Positions 7,398-15,978 of a stretch of DNA of 19,260 nucleotides are shown piece by piece; position 1 is the stretch's first letter; each line of letters opens with the position of its first letter. The translations under genes were made by a program, and so were the position numbers. Below the pieces are notes generated by a model that worked only from the letters and a program-made list of their open reading frames with translations, had not been told where the DNA came from and made no database searches. This stretch comes from Hyphococcus sp. (GTDB lineage: Bacteria; Pseudomonadota; Alphaproteobacteria; Caulobacterales; Parvularculaceae), in assembly GCA_021604605.1 (NCBI GenBank), contig BQJH01000023.1, forward strand, positions 1 to 19,260. The letters run 5' to 3'.

Positions 7398-8114
7398 TTA
7401 ACCTACAGGCTGGCGCCAGACACACGCGTCACCGAGCTCATCTAAAAAGGCTTGGTGGGCAGCGCGTTCTTCGTCCGTGATTTTTGATGTCAGCGCTGCA
7501 GGGCGCTGACGTGCAACCCTTTTTTGTTGCGCCTGTCCGTCACCAGATGAGCCCGTGTCATTGTCACGACCCATCAAATCAAGGCCAGCCTGGGCGCCGC
7601 CAGTCAGCTCAATATAAACCTCAGCCAGAAGGCGTGAGTCCAATAGCGCGCCGTGACCGTCGCGCTCACGCTCTTTTGTATCAATGCGAAAACGACTGCA
7701 GAGCGCATCAAGGCTTGCCGGCGCGCCAGGGAATTTCCGGCGAGCGATATGTAGCGTATCGATGATCTCGTTTTTAAGCTGGGGCAGGCCTGCGCCTTTT
7801 AGCTCCGCTTGTAGAAAGGGGAGATCGAACCCAATCCCGTTATGGGCAACAAGCTGCGCCCCTTCGACAAAAGCAGCAAAAGCAGACGCAACCGATGGAT
7901 CAGCAAATAGCGGCTTGTCCCTCAGAAATTCAGCAGAAATTCCGTGGACACGTTGCGCATCCGGCGGCATGTCGCGCTCAGGATTAACGTAGGTGTGGAA
8001 ATTCTGGCCGGTAATGGCGCCATTGATCATTTCGATGGCGCCAATCTCAACAATCCTGTGGCCTTCAGAATATTTAAATCCCGTCGTTTCAAGGTCAAAA
8101 ACAATCTGCCGCAT
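7398..8114 (-). CDS. dnaQ: DNA polymerase III epsilon subunit (3'-5' proofreading exonuclease)
   Basis: This protein supplies proofreading to the replicative polymerase. It is a DnaQ/DEDDh exonuclease of about 238 residues: Exo I is DLETTG with Asp7 and Glu9, Exo II is HNGIGFD with Asp97, and Exo III is HGALLDSRLLAEVY with His154 and Asp159, so the catalytic set is complete. The residues after about 180 form a flexible tail like the alpha-binding region of epsilon. The codon order is GTG-ATG at 8117-8112; ATG 8112-8114 is chosen because AAGGG lies 7 bases upstream. It follows cckA by 26 bases on the same strand, so the two are probably co-transcribed. In many alphaproteobacteria dnaQ follows coaE instead. 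Confidence 0.95.
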   Translation of the reverse strand: MRQIVFDLETTGFKYSEGHRIVEIGAIEMINGAITGQNFHTYVNPERDMPPDAQRVHGISAEFLRDKPLFADPSVASAFAAFVEGAQLVAHNGIGFDLPFLQAELKGAGLPQLKNEIIDTLHIARRKFPGAPASLDALCSRFRIDTKERERDGHGALLDSRLLAEVYIELTGGAQAGLDLMGRDNDTGSSGDGQAQQKRVARQRPAALTSKITDEERAAHQAFLDELGDACVWRQPVG

Positions 8115-8140
8115 CACATACCCTTACCCTGGTCTCGCCA

Positions 8141-10858
8141 TTAATCCGCTGGCGGATAAAGCGTGTTTTTCACCTGTGTCGCCAACCCCTGCAGCGTGAA
8201 CGGTTTTTGAATATAGCCTGCGCCCTCAATAATATCGAGCTGTTCGCGCACAGCCGCCTCAGCGTAAGCAGACATAAAAATCACTTTAGACTTCAGCCCT
8301 AATTCTTCACGCGCTTTTTTGACAAAGGACGGGCCATCCAGCACGTTCATCATCACATCCGAGACGACCAGATCAAAATCGACGCCCTCTTCTTCGAGAA
8401 TTTCCAGCGCATCTTCGCCGTCTTCCGCCGTCGTAATTTCGTACCCGCAATCCGTCAGCGTCGCCATGACGAAGGTGCGTACGGAATCTTCGTCTTCGAC
8501 AATCAATATCCGCCCGGCGCCGGTTAAGTCCTGGGGGGAGGCAGCGCTTTTTACGGGCGCCTCTTCTACAATCTCACCGTGATGGGCTGGCAAATAGATA
8601 CGGAACGCAGCGCCCTTGCCCTCATCGCTTTCCATGATGATGGACCCGTGCATCTGCCGAATGATGCCGTAAACAGTAGAAAGACCTAGCCCGGTGCCTT
8701 TGCCCGACTCTTTTGTGGTGAAGAAGGGGTCAAAGATTTTTGCTGCAATATCAGACGCTATGCCTGGCCCGGTATCAGCGACTTCAATCATCACATGATC
8801 TTCTGCAGCGAGCCCTGGAATGTTGAGAGCTGAAATATCATCAGCCGAAAGCGCCTGTGTTGAAATCGTCAGGGACCCGCCCTTTGGCGCCATTGCATCC
8901 CGCGCGTTAACCGCAAGGTTCATGATCGCCGTCTCAAGTTGATAACGATCAACCCGCACTGGCGGTAGTCCGCGACCATTGACCAGCTTCAACCGCACTT
9001 TTTCGCCGATCGCACGGGTTAAGAATCTGGAAAAATCCCGGAGCAACTCTGTGACCGATAAAACCTCACGCTTTAAGGTTTGCTTCCGGGAAAAGGCGAG
9101 AAGTTGCTTGGTTGTGTTCGCTGCACGCTGCGCATTCTCACGAATTTGCACAAGCTCCGTATAGGAAGGATCACCCGCAGGGTGCTTCAACATCAGCCGT
9201 TCGCAATGGCCCAAAACAACTTGCAAATAGTTGTTGAAGTCGTGGGCAACCTTGCTTGCAATTTCACCAATGCCGCGCAGCTTTTGATCTTGAGCGTAGT
9301 CTTCTTCCATACGCTTACGGTCAGTAATGTCGACCGTATAAAGAAGGGTTTTACGTTGACCATAACCGCCGCGTCGACGGCGAACTGGCCTTGGGTAAAT
9401 TGCAAAACTGCGCGCCTCCGCGCCGCTGCCGATCGTCACCTCAACGGGAGAAAACCCGGCGCCCGGTTTGGTCTTGCGCTTCACTTCACTCGCCAGCTCG
9501 TCCAGCGCCTGCTGATTGATGGCCTTAACGAGGGGCGCATTTTTCTTGGCGCCGCCAAAAATCTCCGTAAACGCCTTATTGGCCTGAACGATACGGCCGT
9601 CGCGGTTTATCTCGCCATCAACAATCGCGATGCCGAAAGGCGATTCAGAAATGTCCCCTGAAAGGGAAAGCTCTTCCGTTTCCTCTTTTGGCTCATCAAT
9701 CGTCAGCTCAACACAGACAAACCCTTCGCCAACGCCGCCACGACGGAAAGCGGTAAACGCAGCATCAACAGGGTCTGCATCTGCGCGCCGGACCATTGCG
9801 GTTTGCTCAGCGCGATCAATCTGCCATAGCGCGCGCACAAGATCACCGGTTTCGCCAAGCACAATATCTTCAATCGAACGGATGTCGCCGCGCCCAACAC
9901 CGAGCTCTTTGCGCAAGGAAGCGTTTGCCCAGGCGATCTGTCCTGAGCGCTCCAACGCAAAGACGCCACGGGTAAAATCAGCATAGGCCGAAGCCAGAAC
10001 ATCGTGCTCTTCTTCATCCACCGGCAGATCGCGTAGGCGCCAAATCACATGATCTTCTGATCCCCGAATAGGACCTACGCTTACCTCAAAACGCCGCCGT
10101 CTGCCGCCGCCTTCCAGACCCATGATTTGATAGATATTTTCTTCGGCCGCCTCAGCGCTTTTTGCAGCCCTGCAGAGACGAAACACTTTGGTCGCCTCAG
10201 CGCCCTGCTGCGCAAACAGCCGATCTATGCGTGGAGGGAGCCCGGCTGGACCAGCGACACCCGCCTCTTTGGCAAGGTCAAAATAGGACCGATTTGCATA
10301 GGTAACGACACCGTCGCGCCGCGTGATGAGACGCCCATCCTGGTCCGCATCCAGAACCCGTTCCGCCAGACCGAGCGCACCAAGAATATCAGCGCCTGCG
10401 AGTTGCCCATTACCCTGATGCGCATCCCCTCTGTTTAAGGTGGCGCCAGCCATCAACATTGGAGAGTGCATGTTCGCCGCCATCGAGAGAGCAAAAAGCG
10501 CCGCCACGCTTGCAGCGGCAATGGCGAAAACAAGCCCATATCCGGCAGCATCAATTGGCGATAGCATAAAATAAGCAAGCGCCCCTGCGCCAGTGAAAAC
10601 ACAGAGCCATAAAACCCAGAAAGTTGCTGTATTGAGCAATGAACCGCTAGGTGTTTCAGCTTCCACGGTTGCAGGCCCAGCCTGCCGCGTCTTTTTTGAC
10701 GCGGCCTCATCCATCATGGCGACGATTTCCGACGGTGTCAGCGGCCGAGGAGCGCTAGCCTCTTCGCTATCAATCTCCGCCGTTATACTTGGTCGTTTGC
10801 TCGCCAGTTTTTTTGGCGGTCCATTTGTCTCCGACGTCGATATTTCTCTATCAGCCAC
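8141..10858 (-). CDS. cckA: CckA-type hybrid sensor histidine kinase
   Basis: CckA autophosphorylates and, through its receiver and the phosphotransferase ChpT, controls CtrA and CpdR, the alphaproteobacterial cell-cycle regulators. The 905-residue protein has a long soluble N-terminus, two transmembrane helices (about 77-98 and 106-127), PAS-like regions (about 165-280, 285-390 and 398-515), and a HisKA domain with the phosphoacceptor His539 in KVAHDFNN. The HATPase domain has the N-box Asn651, DTGPG (695-699) and GTGLG (721-725). A receiver domain (783-900) has Asp834 as the phospho-acceptor, Asp789/Asp791 in the acidic pocket, and Lys885. All residues needed for both kinase and phosphatase activity are present. 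The start is GTG at 10856-10858, with AGGG 12 bases upstream; no better start is visible. dnaQ follows closely. Confidence 0.93.
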   Translation of the reverse strand: MADREISTSETNGPPKKLASKRPSITAEIDSEEASAPRPLTPSEIVAMMDEAASKKTRQAGPATVEAETPSGSLLNTATFWVLWLCVFTGAGALAYFMLSPIDAAGYGLVFAIAAASVAALFALSMAANMHSPMLMAGATLNRGDAHQGNGQLAGADILGALGLAERVLDADQDGRLITRRDGVVTYANRSYFDLAKEAGVAGPAGLPPRIDRLFAQQGAEATKVFRLCRAAKSAEAAEENIYQIMGLEGGGRRRRFEVSVGPIRGSEDHVIWRLRDLPVDEEEHDVLASAYADFTRGVFALERSGQIAWANASLRKELGVGRGDIRSIEDIVLGETGDLVRALWQIDRAEQTAMVRRADADPVDAAFTAFRRGGVGEGFVCVELTIDEPKEETEELSLSGDISESPFGIAIVDGEINRDGRIVQANKAFTEIFGGAKKNAPLVKAINQQALDELASEVKRKTKPGAGFSPVEVTIGSGAEARSFAIYPRPVRRRRGGYGQRKTLLYTVDITDRKRMEEDYAQDQKLRGIGEIASKVAHDFNNYLQVVLGHCERLMLKHPAGDPSYTELVQIRENAQRAANTTKQLLAFSRKQTLKREVLSVTELLRDFSRFLTRAIGEKVRLKLVNGRGLPPVRVDRYQLETAIMNLAVNARDAMAPKGGSLTISTQALSADDISALNIPGLAAEDHVMIEVADTGPGIASDIAAKIFDPFFTTKESGKGTGLGLSTVYGIIRQMHGSIIMESDEGKGAAFRIYLPAHHGEIVEEAPVKSAASPQDLTGAGRILIVEDEDSVRTFVMATLTDCGYEITTAEDGEDALEILEEEGVDFDLVVSDVMMNVLDGPSFVKKAREELGLKSKVIFMSAYAEAAVREQLDIIEGAGYIQKPFTLQGLATQVKNTLYPPAD

Positions 10859-11004
10859 GCTGTGATTACGCCCTGCAAAAGTGATTCGAAACGATCATTA
10901 TGGCCAGCTTCGCAAACCGACGCCACAACTGATCCGCCGACGCTCGCCCTTGGGGATAAATGGATTATGCAGCTTTTTGATCCGCATATACGGAAGAGCT
11001 TTCC

Positions 11005-12903
11005 TCATTCCGCAGCGCGCAAGATCCCCGGTTCCATCTTGTAATCCTTTGCTCGCAACACTTTTCCGAGTTTTCGGCTCTCAAAGTGAGCGCTGAAGCG
11101 GTCACCAGACCAGACCTTTTCGCCCGCAATAAACACGGCGCCAACAACACCATCGGATCGGTTTACCAATTGGTCATGCTGGAGGACATCCCGATAGATG
11201 CGCTGGGTTTTTGCCTCTGCGTCGTGAGCGAGAAGGGCCTCAGGATTAATCAGGACCAGATCTGCCGCATCCCCAATTTCGATCCGGCCCGCATCCACGC
11301 CAAAAAAATCCGCCGCGTCTCGCGTTAAGCGCTTTGCCATATAAGCAACGCCGTCCTCACCCCGCGCCTCATGCGCAATTTTTAACGCGCGCAAATTGAC
11401 GTCATAAAAAGCCATATTGGTGAGATGGGCGCCTGAGTCCGCAAAGCCCGGCAAGAATATCGGGTTCATCGTCAGCTTACTGACCATTTTTGGGTCAGCA
11501 TTTGCGCTGACCGTATGCCAATAAAGGTCTCGATCGAACAAACGAAAAGCATGGAAGACAAAATCTGCATCATCTTCAATCGCCGGAAATTTTTCAAATG
11601 CTGCGCGCTCTTCCTCGTCACGCGCACCAGCACCTGACTGTTGAAAGCCGATAATTCGTTCCGTCAGCTCAGAGAAATTATCACCTTTCCAGACGCCAAC
11701 AGGTGCGTTTTCAACCACCATCTCTTCCGGGGCGCGGCGCAGCGCCAAATCCTCCATTCTGAGCAACCGCTGAATTCGCGCAAGACTGAAACCTGACTTG
11801 CCCTTTCGCCACATCTCTTTGAAATGGCTTTCAAATTGCGGGTCACTATAGAGTTTTTGGCGTCCTTCACAGTCTTCAATATCAAGCATAGCCAGCGCCC
11901 GAAACTCGGGGATTTCTTCGGCTAAGGGCGTATACGGACCGTCAGACCAAACCTTGAACCGCGCCGCCAAGGTTTGAAGCGCAAACTGTCCTTTGAGCAA
12001 GGAAGAGTTCAACAGCCTGGTCAACAAATGAGCGCTTCTGATAATGTTCCGATCTGAGCGGACATCCAGCGCTGCGACCGCCGTAATCTTCAATGTCTTC
12101 TTGTAAAGCCGTCCACTTGTTAACAAGAAAGTCTTGAATACTTTCAGCGGGCTTTCTGTTGGCGGCGTCGCCTGCCAAACCCTTCCATATTCTCGCACAA
12201 TATTTGTCAGGCGCTTTAACTCGTTAAATGATGCGTATTGCGAGGGAACACGGTGCTCCCGGTTCGGGTCATTAGAAAGATAGTGAAAGGGTAGGCCGTC
12301 AGATGAAAATCCGGCATAACCTTCGCGCATACCCTTATCGAGCAACCTTTCCATCTCCGACATTTCCGTCGGTGTCGGGTCGCGCGTAACCGAAGGCGTC
12401 ACGCCCATCGCCGCGATCCGAAGCATGGAATAAGGGATCATCGGGACAATATTCGGCCCAAGGTTAAGGCCATCGAGATGGGTGAGATAGTCACCGCTAT
12501 CAGCCCATGTCACCTTATCAGCCACACGGGAGAGGACTGGCTTCGGGATATTTTCTACCCGCGCAAAACAATCGACAATCGGGTCCTGACCGTTTTCGCG
12601 CTGGGCGCCAAAGGCCAGACCCAACGAGCAGTTTGACACCACCACGGTGGTTGTCCCGTGCCGCACCGATTCCGGCAGACCCGGCGACAGCTCCACCTCC
12701 AGATCATAGTGGGTGTGAATGTCGAGAAAGCCGGGAAAGAGCCAGTGGCCCGCCCCATCGATGACTTCTTTCGCTTCTGCCGGAAACCCGCGCCCCCGGG
12801 CGGCGATCTTGCCATCCTTAATCGCAATATCGCCGGTCTCAGACGCTTTGCCGGTTCCGTCAAAAATCTGGGCGTTACGAATTAAAGTATCGAAAACCGT
12901 CAT
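11005..12903 (-). CDS. N-acyl-D-amino-acid deacylase-like amidohydrolase
   Basis: This 632-residue protein belongs to the amidohydrolase superfamily branch of D-aminoacylases, which remove acyl groups from N-acyl-D-amino acids. An N-terminal beta-sandwich segment (1-56) precedes PGFLDIHTHYD, with metal ligands His63 and His65. Cys92 lies in VVSNCSLG and Asp489 in FADSGAH. The C-terminal strand block GDAADLVLINPEAL is the usual amidohydrolase ending. The stretch where D-aminoacylases place two further histidines reads VWQATPPTES (about 242-251) and LKITAVAALDVRS (271-283) without His, so substrate or metal use may differ. The ATG at 12901-12903 has GAGG about 6 bases upstream. It is divergent from the patatin gene and 146 bases upstream of cckA. 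The family is firm; the substrate is unknown. Confidence 0.85.
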   Translation of the reverse strand: MTVFDTLIRNAQIFDGTGKASETGDIAIKDGKIAARGRGFPAEAKEVIDGAGHWLFPGFLDIHTHYDLEVELSPGLPESVRHGTTTVVVSNCSLGLAFGAQRENGQDPIVDCFARVENIPKPVLSRVADKVTWADSGDYLTHLDGLNLGPNIVPMIPYSMLRIAAMGVTPSVTRDPTPTEMSEMERLLDKGMREGYAGFSSDGLPFHYLSNDPNREHRVPSQYASFNELKRLTNIVREYGRVWQATPPTESPLKVFKTFLLTSGRLYKKTLKITAVAALDVRSDRNIIRSAHLLTRLLNSSLLKGQFALQTLAARFKVWSDGPYTPLAEEIPEFRALAMLDIEDCEGRQKLYSDPQFESHFKEMWRKGKSGFSLARIQRLLRMEDLALRRAPEEMVVENAPVGVWKGDNFSELTERIIGFQQSGAGARDEEERAAFEKFPAIEDDADFVFHAFRLFDRDLYWHTVSANADPKMVSKLTMNPIFLPGFADSGAHLTNMAFYDVNLRALKIAHEARGEDGVAYMAKRLTRDAADFFGVDAGRIEIGDAADLVLINPEALLAHDAEAKTQRIYRDVLQHDQLVNRSDGVVGAVFIAGEKVWSGDRFSAHFESRKLGKVLRAKDYKMEPGILRAAE

Positions 12904-12988
12904 GACTGCCTCACGCTGTACGCTTGCCAGTTTGAGCCGCAGTCAGCTCTTCGGGCAAGGGCAAGTCGCAGCTCAAGCGGGCCAGATA

Positions 12989-13005
12989 TTAGAAACCTGT
13001 TCTAA
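12989..13005. promoter_or_regulatory. Inverted repeat in a divergent promoter gap (possible operator)
   Basis: TTAGAA, five bases, TTCTAA forms a perfect dyad in the 189-base gap between the divergent amidohydrolase and patatin genes, 87 bases before the patatin start. Its form suits a small dimeric repressor. No known regulator could be matched, and a 6-bp arm can occur by chance. Confidence 0.25.
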
Positions 13006-13092
13006 CTGTCATCTTGTGGAGACTTTTTCTCATTGTTGCGGCGCTAACGGGTTCTATATGCAATAGGCAAGCAACAGCACTCAAGGACAAAC

Positions 13093-14019
13093 ATGGCGAA
13101 GAAACTCGGACTGGTTCTCGGCTCAGGCGCAGCGCGCGGATGGGCGCATGTGGGCGTTTTGCGCGCCTTGAATGAAATCGGGCTGAAACCTGACGTCATC
13201 GCCGGATGCTCTGTTGGCGCATTGGTCGGAGGGGCGCATTTAATTGGCGCCCTTGATGAGTTTGAAGCTTGGGCTCGTGAGTTAAAGCCGCTATCCGCCC
13301 TTGAGCGCTTTACCCTGAAAGTTGATCGGGGAGGACTGATTGACACTGCGCCAGCCTTCAAGGCCTTCAGGGGATATGACAAAAACATTGAAGACTTGCC
13401 GATCAAGTTCGCCGCCGTGGCCGCTGATCTGGCGACAGGCGATGAGATAGCGATCCGCACCGGATCTGTAATTGATGCGGCGCGCGCCTCCAGCGCGATC
13501 CCTGTTGTTTTTCACGCCGTCCAACATGGTAATCGCTGGCTGGTGGATGGGGCGCTCGCAAACCCGGCGCCTGTATCACTCGCCCGCGAAATGGGCGCCG
13601 ATATTGTCGTATCAGTTGATTTAAACGCCGTACCCCGCGTCCTGCAGCGCTTTGATGCGCCACCGCCAAGCGTCCCTGCGGTGGTTACTGAAGCGGCGCC
13701 AATAAAGTCGGGCCTCACGGGCGCCGTCGCCAAGCTTATTGAAGACACGCAAATCTCGATCAAGCGCCAGTTCGATTTCGCAAAAGCTCGCGCGGATGCG
13801 GCGCCGCATCTTTTTGAAACCGCCTATGCCTCAGCTGATATTTTCCAAATGCATCTGGCAAGAGCGAGGGCGCGGATTGACCCGCCGGACTTGTTGCTAC
13901 AGCCAGATATGCGCGACGCCATGCCGACAGCATTCGATCGCGCTGATGAGTTTATTGAAGAGGGTCGCACCGCCTTGCTCGCCCAGCGCGGCAAACTGGA
14001 AACGCTATTGCAGCTGTAA
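13093..14019 (+). CDS. Patatin-like phospholipase (RssA type)
   Basis: This 308-residue protein belongs to the bacterial patatin family, serine hydrolases with a Ser-Asp dyad acting on acyl lipids. The oxyanion-hole motif GSGAARGWAH is at 10-19. The nucleophile elbow GCSVG places the serine at 40, and DGA with Asp152 completes the dyad. The rest of the N-terminal half matches the short cytoplasmic RssA-like group. There is no signal peptide or secretion domain. The C-terminal 120 residues are helical and less conserved. AAGGA lies 5 bases before the ATG. The gene stands alone, divergent from the amidohydrolase and convergent with arsC (16 bases apart). The natural substrate is unknown. Confidence 0.92.
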   Translation: MAKKLGLVLGSGAARGWAHVGVLRALNEIGLKPDVIAGCSVGALVGGAHLIGALDEFEAWARELKPLSALERFTLKVDRGGLIDTAPAFKAFRGYDKNIEDLPIKFAAVAADLATGDEIAIRTGSVIDAARASSAIPVVFHAVQHGNRWLVDGALANPAPVSLAREMGADIVVSVDLNAVPRVLQRFDAPPPSVPAVVTEAAPIKSGLTGAVAKLIEDTQISIKRQFDFAKARADAAPHLFETAYASADIFQMHLARARARIDPPDLLLQPDMRDAMPTAFDRADEFIEEGRTALLAQRGKLETLLQL

Positions 14020-14035
14020 AGACGCAGGGCCGAGC

Positions 14036-14383
14036 CTACAAAATTTCAAGAACGCTTTCAGGTGGTCGGCCAATCGCCGCCTTGTCGCCTTTTACAACGA
14101 TTGGGCGCTCGATCAGTATCGGATTCGCCGCCATGGCTTCCACTAGTGCATCGCTGTTTGTCACGCCATCAAGCTGTTGTTCCGTATAGACGCTTTCATT
14201 GCGACGCATGATATCGCGAGGACTTTCAACCTTAAGCTTTTTCACAATATCCTTGAGCGCCGCCGGAGTGGGCGGGCTTTCCAGATAGAGGACAATTTCC
14301 GGCTCAACCCCCTTTTCCTCAAGCAACGCAAGGGCTTGACGTGATTTCGAGCACCGCGGATTGTGATAAATTGTAACGCTCAT
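14036..14383 (-). CDS. arsC: ArsC-family arsenate reductase (glutaredoxin type)
   Basis: The 115-residue protein is close to the classical E. coli-type arsenate reductase, which reduces arsenate to arsenite using glutathione and glutaredoxin. It opens with TIYHNPRCSKSR, giving the HX3CX3R active site with His7, Cys11 and Arg15. It also has the family blocks LYLESPPT, RRNESVY and NPILIERPIVV, and ends GRPPESVLEIL, which carries the C-terminal substrate arginine. The ATG at 14381-14383 is preceded by AAGGAG, 7 bases away; this Shine-Dalgarno sequence overlaps the TAA stop of the response-regulator gene upstream. No arsenite pump or ArsR gene is nearby, so a general thiol-redox role is also possible. 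Confidence 0.88.
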   Translation of the reverse strand: MSVTIYHNPRCSKSRQALALLEEKGVEPEIVLYLESPPTPAALKDIVKKLKVESPRDIMRRNESVYTEQQLDGVTNSDALVEAMAANPILIERPIVVKGDKAAIGRPPESVLEIL

Positions 14384-14393
14384 CAAAAGCTCC

Positions 14394-15083
14394 TTATAAG
14401 GATAATCTATAACCACCGCTTTCGGTCAATAGGATTGAAGCGCTGGACGGATCCGGCTCAATCTTTTGACGCAGGCGATATACATGGGTTTCGAGTGTGT
14501 GTGTGGTGACGCCGGAATTATACCCCCAGACCTCATCCAATAAAACATCACGTGAAACCGGCTTGCCGCCAGCCCGGTAAAGAAATTTCAGGATTGATGT
14601 TTCTTTTTCCGTCAGGCGAATTTTCTTATCTTCCGCTGTCACCATCATTTTCACAGAGGGCCGGAATTCATAGGGCCCCACCTTGAAGACCGCATCTTCG
14701 CTTTGTTCATGACTGCGCAGATGCGCGCGCACGCGCGCCAGCAGAACGCCGAACTTAAACGGCTTGACCACATAGTCATTGGCCCCCGCTTCCAGCCCCA
14801 AAATGGTATCCGCATCGGAGTCGGCGCCAGTGAGCATAATGATCGGGGATTTGAACCCATTCTTACGCATGATGCGGCAGGCCTCCCGACCATCCATATC
14901 CGGCAGGCCGACATCCAGAAGCATCATATCGATATGCGCTTCTTCCTTCACTTTCGCGATCGCCTCGTTTGCCGATGCAACCGGCTCGACAGCATATTCA
15001 TCATGAAGGCTAAACTGATCCATGAGGGTCTCTCGCAAGAGATCATCATCATCAACCAGAAGAATTCTTTTTGCCCGCGCCAT
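14394..15083 (-). CDS. cenR: OmpR-family response regulator, CenR-like
   Basis: This 229-residue response regulator has a receiver domain (about 6-120) with the acidic pocket DDDD at 11-14, phospho-acceptor Asp57, Thr85 and Lys108. A winged-helix OmpR/PhoB DNA-binding domain follows (about 130-227), with LTEKETSILKFLYRAGGKPVSRDVLLDEVWGY and the recognition region THTLETHVYRLRQKI. The protein most resembles CenR of alphaproteobacteria, the essential regulator of cell-envelope genes, but this assignment rests on overall resemblance. No histidine kinase lies beside it, which also fits an orphan regulator. The ATG at 15081-15083 is clear, although only a weak purine-rich GAAAGA lies upstream. arsC follows 10 bases after the stop. 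Confidence 0.88.
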   Translation of the reverse strand: MARAKRILLVDDDDLLRETLMDQFSLHDEYAVEPVASANEAIAKVKEEAHIDMMLLDVGLPDMDGREACRIMRKNGFKSPIIMLTGADSDADTILGLEAGANDYVVKPFKFGVLLARVRAHLRSHEQSEDAVFKVGPYEFRPSVKMMVTAEDKKIRLTEKETSILKFLYRAGGKPVSRDVLLDEVWGYNSGVTTHTLETHVYRLRQKIEPDPSSASILLTESGGYRLSL

Positions 15084-15239
15084 TTATTCGTCTTTCTATT
15101 TTTATTTCTCTCAAGGAGGGCTCTCATAACGCCAGCGGCCGATCACAGGGAAGTCACAACCACGCTAGGTTAGTGTTATCGCATTTCCAGTAAAAACACG
15201 AGAAGTCCTTCAAAAACAATCCTTTAAAAATGTTACAGC

Positions 15240-15938
15240 TCAGCCAACAGCGTGTGATCGCTCGCCCCGTGCGCCAAATATGCCGGAACCAACACGTATA
15301 TGGGTGGCGCCGAGCTGAGCGGCTTTGAGGTAATCAGCGCTCATCCCCATGCTTAACGCCGAAATATTATTGCGCGCGGCGATCTTGGCCAGCAGCGCAA
15401 AATGCGGGGCCGGGTCTTCAGCCGCCGGCGGGATACACATCAGCCCCTTGATCTCGAGATTAAACTCCTCCCGACACTGAGCAATAAAAGCATCCGTATC
15501 TGCAGGGGCAATACCTGCTTTTTGCGGCTCCTCGCCGGTGTTTACCTGAACGAAAAGGTCCAGCGACCGGCCTTGCGCCTGCATCTCCTCAGTAAGAACG
15601 CGCGCAATCTTGGGCCGGTCTACCGTCTCGATAACGTCAAACAGAGCCACCGCTTCTTTGGCTTTATTTGACTGTAAGGGGCCAATTAACCGCAACTCAA
15701 GGTGATCGAACTTTTCACGCAAAGCGGGCCATTTCGCTTGCGCCTCCTGCACACGGTTTTCCCCGAATACACGGTGGCCCATCTCCAGCACGGGGAGAAT
15801 ATGGTCTGCATCATGGGTTTTCGTGACAGCCGTGATCTCCACCGCGCCAGCCTTGCGGCCGGCTTCCGCCAGCGCCCCCTTGAGTTCTTCCCTCAAGGCG
15901 CGGAGATTAGCGGCAGGATCAATTTGATTATCGTTCAA
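15240..15938 (-). CDS. yggS: YggS family PLP-binding protein (PLPBP, PLP homeostasis)
   Basis: YggS binds pyridoxal 5'-phosphate without a known enzymatic activity and helps to balance the vitamin B6 pool and linked amino-acid metabolism. The protein is an alanine-racemase-type barrel. The PLP lysine is in ITAVTKTHDADHI (Lys40), followed by FGENRVQEA, LIGPLQSNKAKEAV, VQVNTGEEPQKAG, and the phosphate-binding end SMGMSADYLKAAQLGATHIRVGSGIFG. The TTG at 15936-15938 is chosen because it gives the usual NDN...NL start and a normal 232-residue length. A GTG at 15963-15965 would add nine residues. Neither start has a good Shine-Dalgarno sequence. The open frame continues to 16112, but that part overlaps the divergent ThiE-like gene and is unlike YggS. 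Confidence 0.92.
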   Translation of the reverse strand: MNDNQIDPAANLRALREELKGALAEAGRKAGAVEITAVTKTHDADHILPVLEMGHRVFGENRVQEAQAKWPALREKFDHLELRLIGPLQSNKAKEAVALFDVIETVDRPKIARVLTEEMQAQGRSLDLFVQVNTGEEPQKAGIAPADTDAFIAQCREEFNLEIKGLMCIPPAAEDPAPHFALLAKIAARNNISALSMGMSADYLKAAQLGATHIRVGSGIFGARGERSHAVG

Positions 15939-15978
15939 GGGCTGGGTCGCTTTAACAATGAGCACAAAAGGCGCGCGG

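Noticed and set aside
7379..7407. Short direct repeat TAACCTACA between secB and dnaQ
   Set aside because: Nine bases repeated once, partly made of stop-codon sequence at a gene junction; too short to interpret.
9080..9661. 193-codon open frame on the plus strand inside cckA
   Set aside because: It lies wholly opposite the HisKA/PAS region of cckA, whose motifs are intact; no ribosome-binding site or family resemblance is seen.
13403..13763. Several minus-strand frames inside the patatin gene
   Set aside because: They are shadows in GC-skewed codons of a clear patatin protein with an intact catalytic dyad.
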